The notes beneath the pieces were generated by a model. It had not been told where the DNA came from. It saw only the letters and a program-made list of their open reading frames with translations, and made no database searches. The position numbers and the translations under genes are program-made. A stretch of 64,000 nt of DNA from Lysobacter sp. K5869 (lineage in GTDB: Bacteria > Pseudomonadota > Gammaproteobacteria > Xanthomonadales > Xanthomonadaceae), in assembly GCF_018847975.1 (NCBI RefSeq), contig NZ_CP072597.1, positions 186,001 through 250,000 on the forward strand, written 5' to 3'. How positions within the stretch are numbered: position 1 is the stretch's first letter; every line of letters starts with the position of its first letter. Positions 55,398 through 62,513 of the stretch are shown here, piece by piece.

Positions 55398-56024
55398 ATG
55401 GACCCGAACACCCTCGCCGCCTTCTTCGCCACCGCTTTGTTCCTCGGCGTCGTGCCCGGCCCGGACAACGTATTCGTGCTCACCCAATCCGCGCTGCGCG
55501 GCAAGCGCGCCGGCCTGTGGGTGGTGCTGGGGCTGTGCACCGGGCTGTTGGTGCACACCGGCGCGGTGGCGCTGGGCGTGGCGGCGCTGTTCGAGCGCTC
55601 GCGGCTCGCCTTCGATCTGCTCAAGTACGCGGGCGCGGCGTATCTGTTGTATCTGGCGTGGCAGTCGCTGCGCGCGCCGGCGATGGCGGTCGACGGCGAG
55701 GCCGGCGCGGCGCGCGCCGGCGCCGGCAAGCTCTACCTGCGCGGCATCGTCATGAACCTCACCAATCCCAAGGTCTCGATCTTCTTCCTCGCCTTCCTGC
55801 CGCAGTTCGTCGACAAGCAGGCCGGCTCGGTGACCTTGCAGATGCTGGCGCTGGGCGCGACCTTCATCGTCGCGACGCTGCTGGTGTTCGGCGCGCTGGC
55901 CCTGAGCGCGGGCGCGGTCGGTCAGCGCTTCGCCCGCTCGGCGCGCGCGCAGCGCTGGATGAACCGCGCCGCCGCGGCGGTGTTCGCCGGGCTCGCCGCC
56001 AAGCTCGCCACCGCGCAGCGCTGA
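55398..56024 (+). CDS. LysE/RhtB family exporter
   Basis: 208-aa inner-membrane protein with six hydrophobic helices and the family start TALFLGVVPGPDNVFVLTQS followed by GLWVVLGLCTGLLVHT; the central LYLRGIVMNLTNPKVSIFFL is diagnostic. It exports an amino acid or homoserine-lactone-like compound. It converges on ybgE with only 4 bp between the stop codons. Confidence 0.92.
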   Translation: MDPNTLAAFFATALFLGVVPGPDNVFVLTQSALRGKRAGLWVVLGLCTGLLVHTGAVALGVAALFERSRLAFDLLKYAGAAYLLYLAWQSLRAPAMAVDGEAGAARAGAGKLYLRGIVMNLTNPKVSIFFLAFLPQFVDKQAGSVTLQMLALGATFIVATLLVFGALALSAGAVGQRFARSARAQRWMNRAAAAVFAGLAAKLATAQR

Positions 56025-56028
56025 GCCG

Positions 56029-56343
56029 TTACAGACTGCGCGCCCACAGCGCGGCCAGCCCCAGCATCAGCGGCCACAGCAGCGCCGGATGCGTCAGCGC
56101 GCGCGCCCAAGCGCGGCGCGGGCGAAAGCCGACGCCGTGGACGAAGCCGGCGCAGATCGCCATCACCAGCGGCGTCAGCAAGCCGTGCGCGCCCGGGCTG
56201 AGCCCGGCGCCACGCATCGCCGGCAGGAACAGCAGCGCCAACGACAACGCCGCCGCGAGCAGCAACGAGAACGCGCGCGCCCAGCCCGCGCCGGGCGCGG
56301 CGTCTTGCGCGGCGGCCGGCGCGAACTCGCGCGCGGCGCGCAT
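56029..56343 (-). CDS. ybgE: YbgE family protein of the cyd operon
   Basis: 104-aa membrane protein with three predicted helices. The YbgE hallmark GLLTPLVMAICAGFVHGVGFRP is present (residues ~58-79). YbgE follows cydX in many proteobacterial cyd operons; its role is not settled. The ATG at 56343 overlaps the cydX stop (ATGA). Confidence 0.88.
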   Translation of the reverse strand: MRAAREFAPAAAQDAAPGAGWARAFSLLLAAALSLALLFLPAMRGAGLSPGAHGLLTPLVMAICAGFVHGVGFRPRRAWARALTHPALLWPLMLGLAALWARSL

Positions 56344-56468
56344 CAGCGGCCCCGCCGCGCTTCGCCGCGCGCTTGCTCTTCGTCCTCGCGCAGCTCGAAC
56401 CACATCGCATTGAGCACGCCGAAGCTGCACGCCAGGGCCAAGCCGAGAATCCAGGCGAAGTACCACAT
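56343..56468 (-). CDS. cydX: Cytochrome bd oxidase subunit CydX
   Basis: 41-aa single-helix subunit required for stable, active cytochrome bd-I. Its sequence begins MWYFAWILGLALACSFGVLN, the conserved CydX core, followed by AMWFE and a charged tail. The start overlaps the cydB stop by one base (TGATG) and its own stop overlaps the ybgE start. It is too short for most gene callers. Confidence 0.93.
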   Translation of the reverse strand: MWYFAWILGLALACSFGVLNAMWFELREDEEQARGEARRGR

Positions 56469-57601
56469 CAGTAACCTCCTTCGTGTTCGCCCTGCGCCTG
56501 TACGTGGGCGCGGGTGATGGTGCCGCGCATGACCCGGAACGCCCACGCGGTGTAGGCCAGGATCAGCGGCAGGAAGATCGCCGCGGCCACCAGCATGATC
56601 CCCAGCGTGCGCTGGCTGGACGAGGCGTCCCACACGGTCAAGCCGTGCGCGGGATCGGTGGCCGAGGGCAGCAGGAACGGAAACAGCGAGACGCCGGCGG
56701 TGAGGATGATGCAAGCCACCGCGACGCCGCTGGCGATGAACGCCCACTTGCGCGAACGCAGCAGCGCCACCGCGAGCAAGGCCGCGAACGCCAGCGCCGG
56801 CAACGCGATCAGCCACGGCTGCAAGGCGTAGTTCGCCAGCCAGCCGCCGTCCACCGCGATCGCGTGCTTGGCCAAGGGGTCCGACGGCGCGCCGGTGTTC
56901 CAGGCGCCGACGATGGCCGCGCCCGGCAGCGAGCGCAGCCACACGCCGGCCGCGGCGAAGGACGCGACCGCCGCCGTCGCGGCGATGCGGGCGATGCGCC
57001 GCGCGCGCGCGCCGACCGGATCTTCCACCCGCATCGCCGCGTAGCTCGCGCCGTGCATCGTCAGCATCGACAAGCTCACCACGCCGGCCAGCAGCGCGAA
57101 CGGATGGAACAGGCCGAGGAAGCCGCCGTCGTACACCGGCAGCAATCGCTCGGTGAAGTGGAGCGGCACGCCGAGGAACAGATTGCCGAAGGCCACGCCG
57201 AACACCAGCGACGGCACCGCACCGGCGATGGTCAGCGCCCAGTCCCAGGCGCCGCGCCAGCGCGGATGCGGCAGGCGGTTGCGGAAGGCGAAGCCGACCG
57301 GTCGCAGGATCAACGCCACCAGCAGCAGGAACATGGCGAAGTAGAACGCCGAGAACGAGGCCGCGTACAGCAGCGGCCACGCCGCGAACACCGCGCCGCC
57401 GCCGAGGATGAACCAGACTTGGTTGCCTTCCCAGTTCGGCTCGATCGCTTCCAGCGCCATGCGCCGTTCCACGTCGTCGCGGCCGATCAGGCGCAAGATC
57501 GCGCCCAAGCCCAGGTCGTAGCCGTCGGTGAGGGCGAAGCCGATCAGCAGCACGCCGAGCAGCAGCCACCACAGTTCGCGCAAGAGTTCGTAATCGATCA
57601 T
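56468..57601 (-). CDS. cydB: Cytochrome bd ubiquinol oxidase subunit II
   Basis: 377-aa membrane subunit with about nine helices: the N-terminal MIDYELLRELWWLLLGVLL, FALTDGYDLGLGAIL and PNWEGNQVWFILGGGAVFAA are characteristic. It pairs with CydA to reduce oxygen at high affinity. It lies 9 bp downstream of cydA. Confidence 0.96.
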   Translation of the reverse strand: MIDYELLRELWWLLLGVLLIGFALTDGYDLGLGAILRLIGRDDVERRMALEAIEPNWEGNQVWFILGGGAVFAAWPLLYAASFSAFYFAMFLLLVALILRPVGFAFRNRLPHPRWRGAWDWALTIAGAVPSLVFGVAFGNLFLGVPLHFTERLLPVYDGGFLGLFHPFALLAGVVSLSMLTMHGASYAAMRVEDPVGARARRIARIAATAAVASFAAAGVWLRSLPGAAIVGAWNTGAPSDPLAKHAIAVDGGWLANYALQPWLIALPALAFAALLAVALLRSRKWAFIASGVAVACIILTAGVSLFPFLLPSATDPAHGLTVWDASSSQRTLGIMLVAAAIFLPLILAYTAWAFRVMRGTITRAHVQAQGEHEGGY

Positions 57602-57610
57602 GACGGTTCC

Positions 57611-59176
57611 TCAGATGGTCTGGGCGTCGTGCGCGGCGCCGCGGCTGGCGGGCCAGAACTTGAGCCGGTCCGGCCCGGAGCGGATCGCGCGCAGCATCAG
57701 CACCGCGTCGACCACGGCCAAGCCGGTGTAAAGCACGACGAAGCCGATCAAGCTGGCGATCACCTGGGTGGAATGGGTCGCCGACACGCCGAGGAAGGTC
57801 GGCAGCACGCCGTCGATGGCCCAGGGTTGGCGGCCGTATTCGGCGACGATCCAGCCCAGCTCCGCGGCGACCCACGGCAGCGGCAGGCTATACAGCGCCA
57901 AGCGCAGGAACCAGCGTGTCTCCAAGCGGTTGCGCGCGGCCAGATAGAACGCCGCGCCGAACAGGAAAATGAAGAAGAAGCCCAGGCCGACCATGATCCG
58001 GAACGACCAGAACAGCACCGGCACGTTCGGCACCGTGTTCCAGGCGGCGCGGTCGATGATCTCGTCGCTGGCGCTGGCCGGATCGAGGGTGTAGCGCAGC
58101 GTCAGCAGGCCGAAGCCCAGGTCGTCGCGCAGGGCCGCGAACGCCGCTTGTTTCTCGGGGTCGTCGCGATCGGCGCGCAGTTCGCGCAAGGCTTGGTAAG
58201 CGCCGATGCCGCGACGGATGCGTCCGCGGTTTTCCTCGACCAGGTCGTGGATGCCGGCGACTTCCTTGTCCAGCGAGCGCGTCGCGATCAAGCCCATCGC
58301 CCACGGGATGCGCACCGCGTACTCGGTCTCGCGCTTTTCCATGTTCGGCAGGCCGAACAGCGTGAACGAGGCTGGCGCCGGATGCGTGCGCCATTCGGCT
58401 TCGATCGCCGCGACCTTCATCTTCTGGTTCTCCGACGCCGTGTAGCCGCTCTCGTCGCCGAGCACCGCCACCGACAGCGCCGAGGCCAGACCGAAGCTCG
58501 CCGCCACCACCATCGAGCGCTTGGCGATCTCGATGTTGCGGCCGCGCAGCAAGTACCACGCGCTGATCGACAGCACGAACATCGCGCCGGTGACGTAGCC
58601 CGCGCTGACGGTGTGCACGAACTTGGCCTGCGCCACCGGGTTGAACACCACCGCGGCGAAGTCGGTGATCTCCATGCGCATGGTGTGGAAGTTGAATTCG
58701 GCGCCGACCGGGTTCTGCATCCAGCCGTTGGCGATCAGAATCCACAGCGCCGACAGGTTCGCGCCCAGCGCGGTCAGCCAGGTCACGGTGAGGTGCTGCA
58801 GCTTGCTCAACCGGTCCCAGCCGAAGAAGAACAGGCCGACGAAGGTGCTCTCCAGGAAGAACGCCATCAACCCCTCGATCGCCAGCGGCGCGCCGAAGAT
58901 GTCGCCGACGTAATGCGAGTAATAGGCCCAGTTGGTGCCGAACTGGAATTCCATGGTGATGCCGGTGGCCACGCCCATGGCGAAGTTGATGCCGAACAGC
59001 ACGCCCCAGAAGCGGGTCATCTGCTTCCAGATGACCCGGCCGGTCATCACGTAGACGCTCTCCATGATCGCGATCATCAGCGCCAACCCGATGGTCAGCG
59101 GCACGAACAGGAAGTGGTAAAGCGCGGTCAGCGCGAATTGCAGGCGCGACAGATCGACGACGTACAGGTCCGGCAT
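57611..59176 (-). CDS. cydA: Cytochrome bd ubiquinol oxidase subunit I
   Basis: 521-aa haem-carrying subunit. His21 (ALTALYHFLFVPLT) matches the haem b595 ligand, and the GRQPW segment near residue 440 belongs to the quinol-site signature. The length is that of the long-Q-loop (E. coli) type. Expected to support respiration at low oxygen and under nitrosative stress. Its regulation by an Fnr-type protein is suggested by the box at 59445-59458 upstream of cydP. Confidence 0.96.
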   Translation of the reverse strand: MPDLYVVDLSRLQFALTALYHFLFVPLTIGLALMIAIMESVYVMTGRVIWKQMTRFWGVLFGINFAMGVATGITMEFQFGTNWAYYSHYVGDIFGAPLAIEGLMAFFLESTFVGLFFFGWDRLSKLQHLTVTWLTALGANLSALWILIANGWMQNPVGAEFNFHTMRMEITDFAAVVFNPVAQAKFVHTVSAGYVTGAMFVLSISAWYLLRGRNIEIAKRSMVVAASFGLASALSVAVLGDESGYTASENQKMKVAAIEAEWRTHPAPASFTLFGLPNMEKRETEYAVRIPWAMGLIATRSLDKEVAGIHDLVEENRGRIRRGIGAYQALRELRADRDDPEKQAAFAALRDDLGFGLLTLRYTLDPASASDEIIDRAAWNTVPNVPVLFWSFRIMVGLGFFFIFLFGAAFYLAARNRLETRWFLRLALYSLPLPWVAAELGWIVAEYGRQPWAIDGVLPTFLGVSATHSTQVIASLIGFVVLYTGLAVVDAVLMLRAIRSGPDRLKFWPASRGAAHDAQTI

Positions 59177-59180
59177 GGGG

Positions 59181-59390
59181 TCACCTTGCGTGCAGGAGGA
59201 GCCGGTCGACCGCGCCGGCGTCGACCGGCGGACGGTGCGAGGGCGAGAAGAACAGCAGATACAGCGCGGTCAGCAACGCCAGCTTGGCGGCGATGGTCAG
59301 CGCGATGCGGCGCAGCAAGGCCGCGCTCCATCGCGGCTTCACAGCGCCGCGGGCGCCGCGTTCATCGAGCTGGGCGGGCGGAGTTTTCAC
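59181..59390 (-). CDS. cydP: CydP, small subunit associated with cytochrome bd
   Basis: 69-aa single-helix protein with the CydP pattern LRRIALTIAAKLALLTALYL followed by LFFSPSHRPPVDA. It begins the cydPABX-ybgE operon, with a 4-bp gap to cydA. The GTG at 59390 with GGGAG 6 bp upstream is chosen: it starts ~20 nt after the predicted Fnr-dependent transcription start, whereas the TTG at 59423 would lie upstream of that start. Confidence 0.85.
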   Translation of the reverse strand: MKTPPAQLDERGARGAVKPRWSAALLRRIALTIAAKLALLTALYLLFFSPSHRPPVDAGAVDRLLLHAR

Positions 59391-59416
59391 GGCCGGCTCC
59401 CGGGGAATCTGCGAGC

Positions 59417-59458
59417 ATTGCAAGGCAACAGGGCCGGCGGCGTGTTGATCCAGGTCAA
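59417..59458 (-). promoter_or_regulatory. Fnr-type promoter of the cyd operon
   Basis: Fnr box TTGATCCAGGTCAA at 59445-59458 (one deviation from TTGAT-N4-ATCAA) and a -10 hexamer TGCAAT at 59417-59422 on the minus strand. The box centre is 41.5 bp from a start at about 59410, the class II activation geometry. Confidence 0.75.
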
Positions 59459-59580
59459 GCCGCCCGCCGATCCGGCCGCCGGCCGCGCCGCGCGGCGGCC
59501 GCTTCCGCCGGCGGCGACGCTCCGCCCGGCCCCGCCGCCGCCCGCGCGCGGCGAACGCCGCCGCCGGTCACCGGCGCGGC

Positions 59581-59623
59581 TTGATCCGGGTCAACACCGC
59601 GCGCGCGCGGACGGCTGTAGTAG
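59581..59623 (+). promoter_or_regulatory. Fnr-type promoter of the universal stress protein gene
   Basis: Fnr box TTGATCCGGGTCAA at 59581-59594 and an extended -10 (TG then TAGTAG) at 59616-59623. The box centre is 41.5 bp from a start at about 59629; the gene's ATG is at 59674. Confidence 0.75.
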
Positions 59624-59673
59624 GCGCAAGAACGCAATGCGGGCGACGCCCGCCGCGGCCGCGGAGAACCCTC

Positions 59674-60510
59674 ATGTACAAAGATCTGATGATTGCGATG
59701 ACCGGCAACGCCGGCGACGCCGATGCGTTGCGTCTGGCGGTCAAGCTTGCCGCGCGCCACAGCGCGCGTCTGGCGGTGCTGGAGAGCGTCGATCTGCCGG
59801 TGCCGATCAGCCACGCCTGGGATGTGATTCCCGATCCGACCGTCGGCGGCGTGTACGAGGAACTGCGCCAGCGCGGCCAGCAGCGCTTGAGCGAACTCAA
59901 GCTGCGCCTGGACGACGAGGCCGTGAGCTGGGACGCGCGCGTGGTCGAGGCCTTGTACGCCGACGCGCCGCGCACGGTCGCGCACGAAGCCTTCGACGCC
60001 GACCTGTGCCTCGTCGCCGGCAGCGGCGGCGAAGCGCAGGACAGCGGCGCGCTGCACGCATGGTTCACCGCGCTGTTGCTCGAATCCGGCCGCCCGGTGC
60101 TGACCGTGCCGCCGCGCAGCGGCCCGACCTTGCCGTTGCGGCGGGCGATGATCGCGTGGCAACCCACCCGCCAGACCACGCGCGCCGTGCACGACGCGCT
60201 GCCGCTGCTGTCCGACGCGGGCTTGGTGGAACTGGTGGTGATCGGCCGGGGCGACGACGACCCGGCGCTGGAATCGGCGCGGCGCATGGTCGCGCATCTG
60301 GTCCGCCACAGCATTCCCACCGATCTGGTCAACCTGCGCGCGGGCGATCGCGGCGTGGCCGAGGCCTTGCTCGACTACGCCGAGCGCAGCGGCGTGCAGG
60401 TGTTGGTGGCCGGGGGTTACGGCCACTCGCGGCTGCGCGAGTGGGTGCTGGGCGGGGTGACGCGCGAGTTGTTCCTGTCGGCGCGGATCCCCGTGTTCTT
60501 CGGCCACTGA
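59674..60510 (+). CDS. Tandem-domain universal stress protein
   Basis: 278-aa UspE-like protein with two Usp folds: the first from MYKDLMIAMTGNAGDADALR, the second from PLRRAMIAWQPTRQTTRAVH to VLVAGGYGHSRLREWVLGGVT. The ATP-binding G-2x-G-9x-GS/T pattern is clear only in the second domain (GGYGHSRLREWVLGGVT). Usp proteins of this kind are induced by low oxygen and starvation in other proteobacteria. The ATG at 59674 lies 45 nt after the Fnr-dependent start. Confidence 0.88.
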   Translation: MYKDLMIAMTGNAGDADALRLAVKLAARHSARLAVLESVDLPVPISHAWDVIPDPTVGGVYEELRQRGQQRLSELKLRLDDEAVSWDARVVEALYADAPRTVAHEAFDADLCLVAGSGGEAQDSGALHAWFTALLLESGRPVLTVPPRSGPTLPLRRAMIAWQPTRQTTRAVHDALPLLSDAGLVELVVIGRGDDDPALESARRMVAHLVRHSIPTDLVNLRAGDRGVAEALLDYAERSGVQVLVAGGYGHSRLREWVLGGVTRELFLSARIPVFFGH

Positions 60511-60521
60511 TGCTCCGCAGC

Positions 60522-60665
60522 CCCCTGTAGGAGCGACGCGAGTCGCGACCGCGACAACGAAACCACGCCGAAACCGCCGTCATCGCTGCGTTCGATGCAA
60601 CGACGATAGGAAGGTTTCGTCGCAGGCGCGAGGTCGCGGTCGCGACTCGCGTCGCTCCTACAGGG
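60522..60665. repeat. Xanthomonad-type inverted repeat element
   Basis: Arms 60522-60555 (CCCCTGTAGGAGCGACGCGA start) and 60633-60665 (ending CGCTCCTACAGGGG) are near-perfect reverse complements around an ~77-bp centre. It lies between the convergent universal stress protein and ribonucleotide-reductase-like genes. Same family as 53009-53095, with a longer centre. Confidence 0.87.
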
Positions 60666-60676
60666 GACCGTCGAAA

Positions 60677-61576
60677 CTACGGCCGGGTTCGGATGGGCGC
60701 GTCGATCCAGGCCTGCATCGCCGCGGCGATCCGCGCGCGCGCCGCGCGCAGGGCCTGCGGCGTGACGCCTTCCATCGATCCCGGTCGCAGCCACGCCGGT
60801 TCGATGCCGTCGCTCGCGCCGTTGGCCAAACGCGCCAGCGACGGCTGCGGGCGCACGCGGGTCAGTCGCGCATGCCGATGGTTGTTCGACGCGGCATCGG
60901 CCAGCGCCGCCGGTAGTTCGCGCGACACCCATAACGACGCGAGCGCCCCGCCCTCGCCGCGCGCGCCGCGCTCGCGCGCGAGCCGCGACGCGCCCTGCAG
61001 AGCGCCCAACGCCAGCGACCGCGCGATGGCCTGCGCCAACGGCGGCGCATCGCCGCCGAGATAATCCACGCCCAGCGACGCGAACGCATCGGCCACGCCG
61101 ATCAACCCGACCTCCAGGCGCAGCGTTCCGTGATCGACGCCGAACGCTTCGGCCGCATCGTCGAGCAACCGCACCGCCAACGCGGCCGTCGCGGCGAAGC
61201 GCTCGAAATCGAAGCGCGCCCGCGCGCCGCCGGCGTCGATCACGAACGCGCCAACGTTGAGCGCCGCGCGCGGCGTGCGCAGCGGCGGCACGGCGCGCTC
61301 GGTGCCGGCGCGACGCAGCAAGCGCGGGTCGGGAAGAATCTGCCACGCGCCGAACGCGGCCGCGTAGCGGCTGCGCCAATGACCGCCGTCGCCGCCGCTG
61401 CCGCCCAGCGCCGCGGCCACGCGCTGCCAGGTCGCGTCCACGGTGCGGTCGCGCAGGCGCTCGCCGCTGCGCCAACGGAAGCGGGTGTCCCACAGGTCGA
61501 CGGCGTGCGCATCGGTGAATCGGGTCAGGCGGGTCACGGGCGGTCCGGCGGCGCGGGCCGCGCCCGCAGACGTCAA
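60677..61576 (-). CDS. Cysteine-free class II ribonucleotide reductase homologue (RNR-like pseudoenzyme)
   Basis: 299-aa protein that resembles NrdJ in two separated parts. Residues ~25-110 follow the NrdJ N-terminus: LWDTRFRWR, TVDATWQRVAAALG, and LPDPRLLRRAGT in place of LPAGRILAGAGT. Residues ~135-275 follow the C-terminal half of the reductase domain: LRLEVGLIGVADAFASLGV, SRLARERGA, and ARLANGASDGIEPAWL where NrdJ has SLLAGNVSSGIEP. The ~250 residues that hold the catalytic Cys pair, radical Cys and Glu are missing, and the whole protein contains no cysteine. Catalysis is therefore impossible by the known mechanism. TTG at 61576 is the outer start; GTG at 61537 may be the true one. It shares the Fnr-box gap with the regulator gene. 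Confidence 0.72.
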   Translation of the reverse strand: MTSAGAARAAGPPVTRLTRFTDAHAVDLWDTRFRWRSGERLRDRTVDATWQRVAAALGGSGGDGGHWRSRYAAAFGAWQILPDPRLLRRAGTERAVPPLRTPRAALNVGAFVIDAGGARARFDFERFAATAALAVRLLDDAAEAFGVDHGTLRLEVGLIGVADAFASLGVDYLGGDAPPLAQAIARSLALGALQGASRLARERGARGEGGALASLWVSRELPAALADAASNNHRHARLTRVRPQPSLARLANGASDGIEPAWLRPGSMEGVTPQALRAARARIAAAMQAWIDAPIRTRP

Positions 61577-61602
61577 CTGTGCCCGCGCCGGGCACGGCTT
61601 TC

Positions 61603-61646
61603 TTGATCGGGATCAAGCCGGCGCGCGCGGATCGGTGCGTTACAAA
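61603..61646 (+). promoter_or_regulatory. Perfect Fnr box between the RNR-like and Crp/Fnr genes
   Basis: TTGATCGGGATCAA at 61603-61616 matches TTGAT-N4-ATCAA exactly. On the plus strand a TACAAA -10 (61641-61646) gives a start near 61652, about 42 bp from the box centre and 85 bp before the regulator's ATG. On the minus strand no good -10 is visible. Confidence 0.75.
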
Positions 61647-61736
61647 CCGTTACCGCTGGTTACCGCCCTCGAATCGGCGCGGGCGTTCGCGCGCCTAGCC
61701 TGTGCGCAGTCGCCACGCCGAACCGGAACCGCCGCC

Positions 61737-62468
61737 ATGCTGCTCGAACACGCCGCCTACGCCGAAACCTCTTGCGCCGCCGCGTGCGCCGTCGCGCCGC
61801 AAGCGGAGGACGAGAGCCTGGAATCGTGGCTGCAACGCGAACTGCTGCGCCGCGGCTGGCCGCTGCAACGCCGCAAGCTGCGCGCCAAGCAGCACGTGTT
61901 CCGCGCCGGGCAGCCGCGCACCGCGCTGTATCTCGTGCACGCCGGCTGCTTCAAGACCGCGCTGGTCAGCGAGGACGGCCGCGAGAAGATCACCGGCTTC
62001 CGCATGCGCGGCGATCTGCTCGGCCTGGACGCGCTGGACATGAGCGCGTACGCCTGCGACGCGGTCGCGCTGGACACCGGCGAGTTGTGGGAGGTGCCGT
62101 TCGCGCGGCTGCGCAGCGAACTGCCCGAATTCCAGGAACGCATCACCGCGCTGCTGGCGCGCGAGATCCGCCGCGACTGGAACTGGATGCTGGCGTTGGG
62201 CACGCTCGGCGCCGATCAGCGCGTGGTGACGTTCCTGTTCGATCTGGCCGCGCGCCTGCACGCGCTCGGATTCAGCGGCGAACGCCTGCAACTGCGCATG
62301 ACCCGCGCCGAACTCGGCAATTTCCTGTCGCTGACGTTGGAAACGGTGGCCCGCTCGCTGTCGCGCCTGCAAGCGCGCGGTTTGATCGGCGTGGCGGGCC
62401 GCGAGATCGTGCTGCGCGACCGCGCCGCGCTCAGCGAGCTGCTCGCCGCGGGCGGGCGCGTGCACTGA
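61737..62468 (+). CDS. Crp/Fnr family transcriptional regulator lacking the Fnr cysteine set
   Basis: 243-aa regulator with a cNMP-type beta-roll (residues ~45-130), dimer helix (~130-160) and a C-terminal winged HTH: MTRAELGNFLSLTLETVARS, with recognition residues E202, A205 and R206 (Fnr has E-x-x-S-R). Fnr needs four cysteines for its [4Fe-4S] cluster. Here the N-terminus offers only C13 and C17, and the internal cysteine position (before EIPF in Fnr) is W118; C71 and C107 are elsewhere. It may therefore sense something other than oxygen, or bind a different cofactor. The upstream box suggests autoregulation. Confidence 0.85.
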   Translation: MLLEHAAYAETSCAAACAVAPQAEDESLESWLQRELLRRGWPLQRRKLRAKQHVFRAGQPRTALYLVHAGCFKTALVSEDGREKITGFRMRGDLLGLDALDMSAYACDAVALDTGELWEVPFARLRSELPEFQERITALLAREIRRDWNWMLALGTLGADQRVVTFLFDLAARLHALGFSGERLQLRMTRAELGNFLSLTLETVARSLSRLQARGLIGVAGREIVLRDRAALSELLAAGGRVH

Positions 62469-62513
62469 GCCGCGCCGGCATCGGATCGGACGTGGATCGC
62501 GACGCGTCGACGC

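Noticed and set aside
56483..59584. A 1033-codon plus-strand open frame across the cyd genes
   Set aside because: It is antisense to cydP, cydA, cydB and cydX, which have clear family motifs. The translation is Arg/Ala/Gly/His-rich without domains, the normal shadow of very GC-rich genes.
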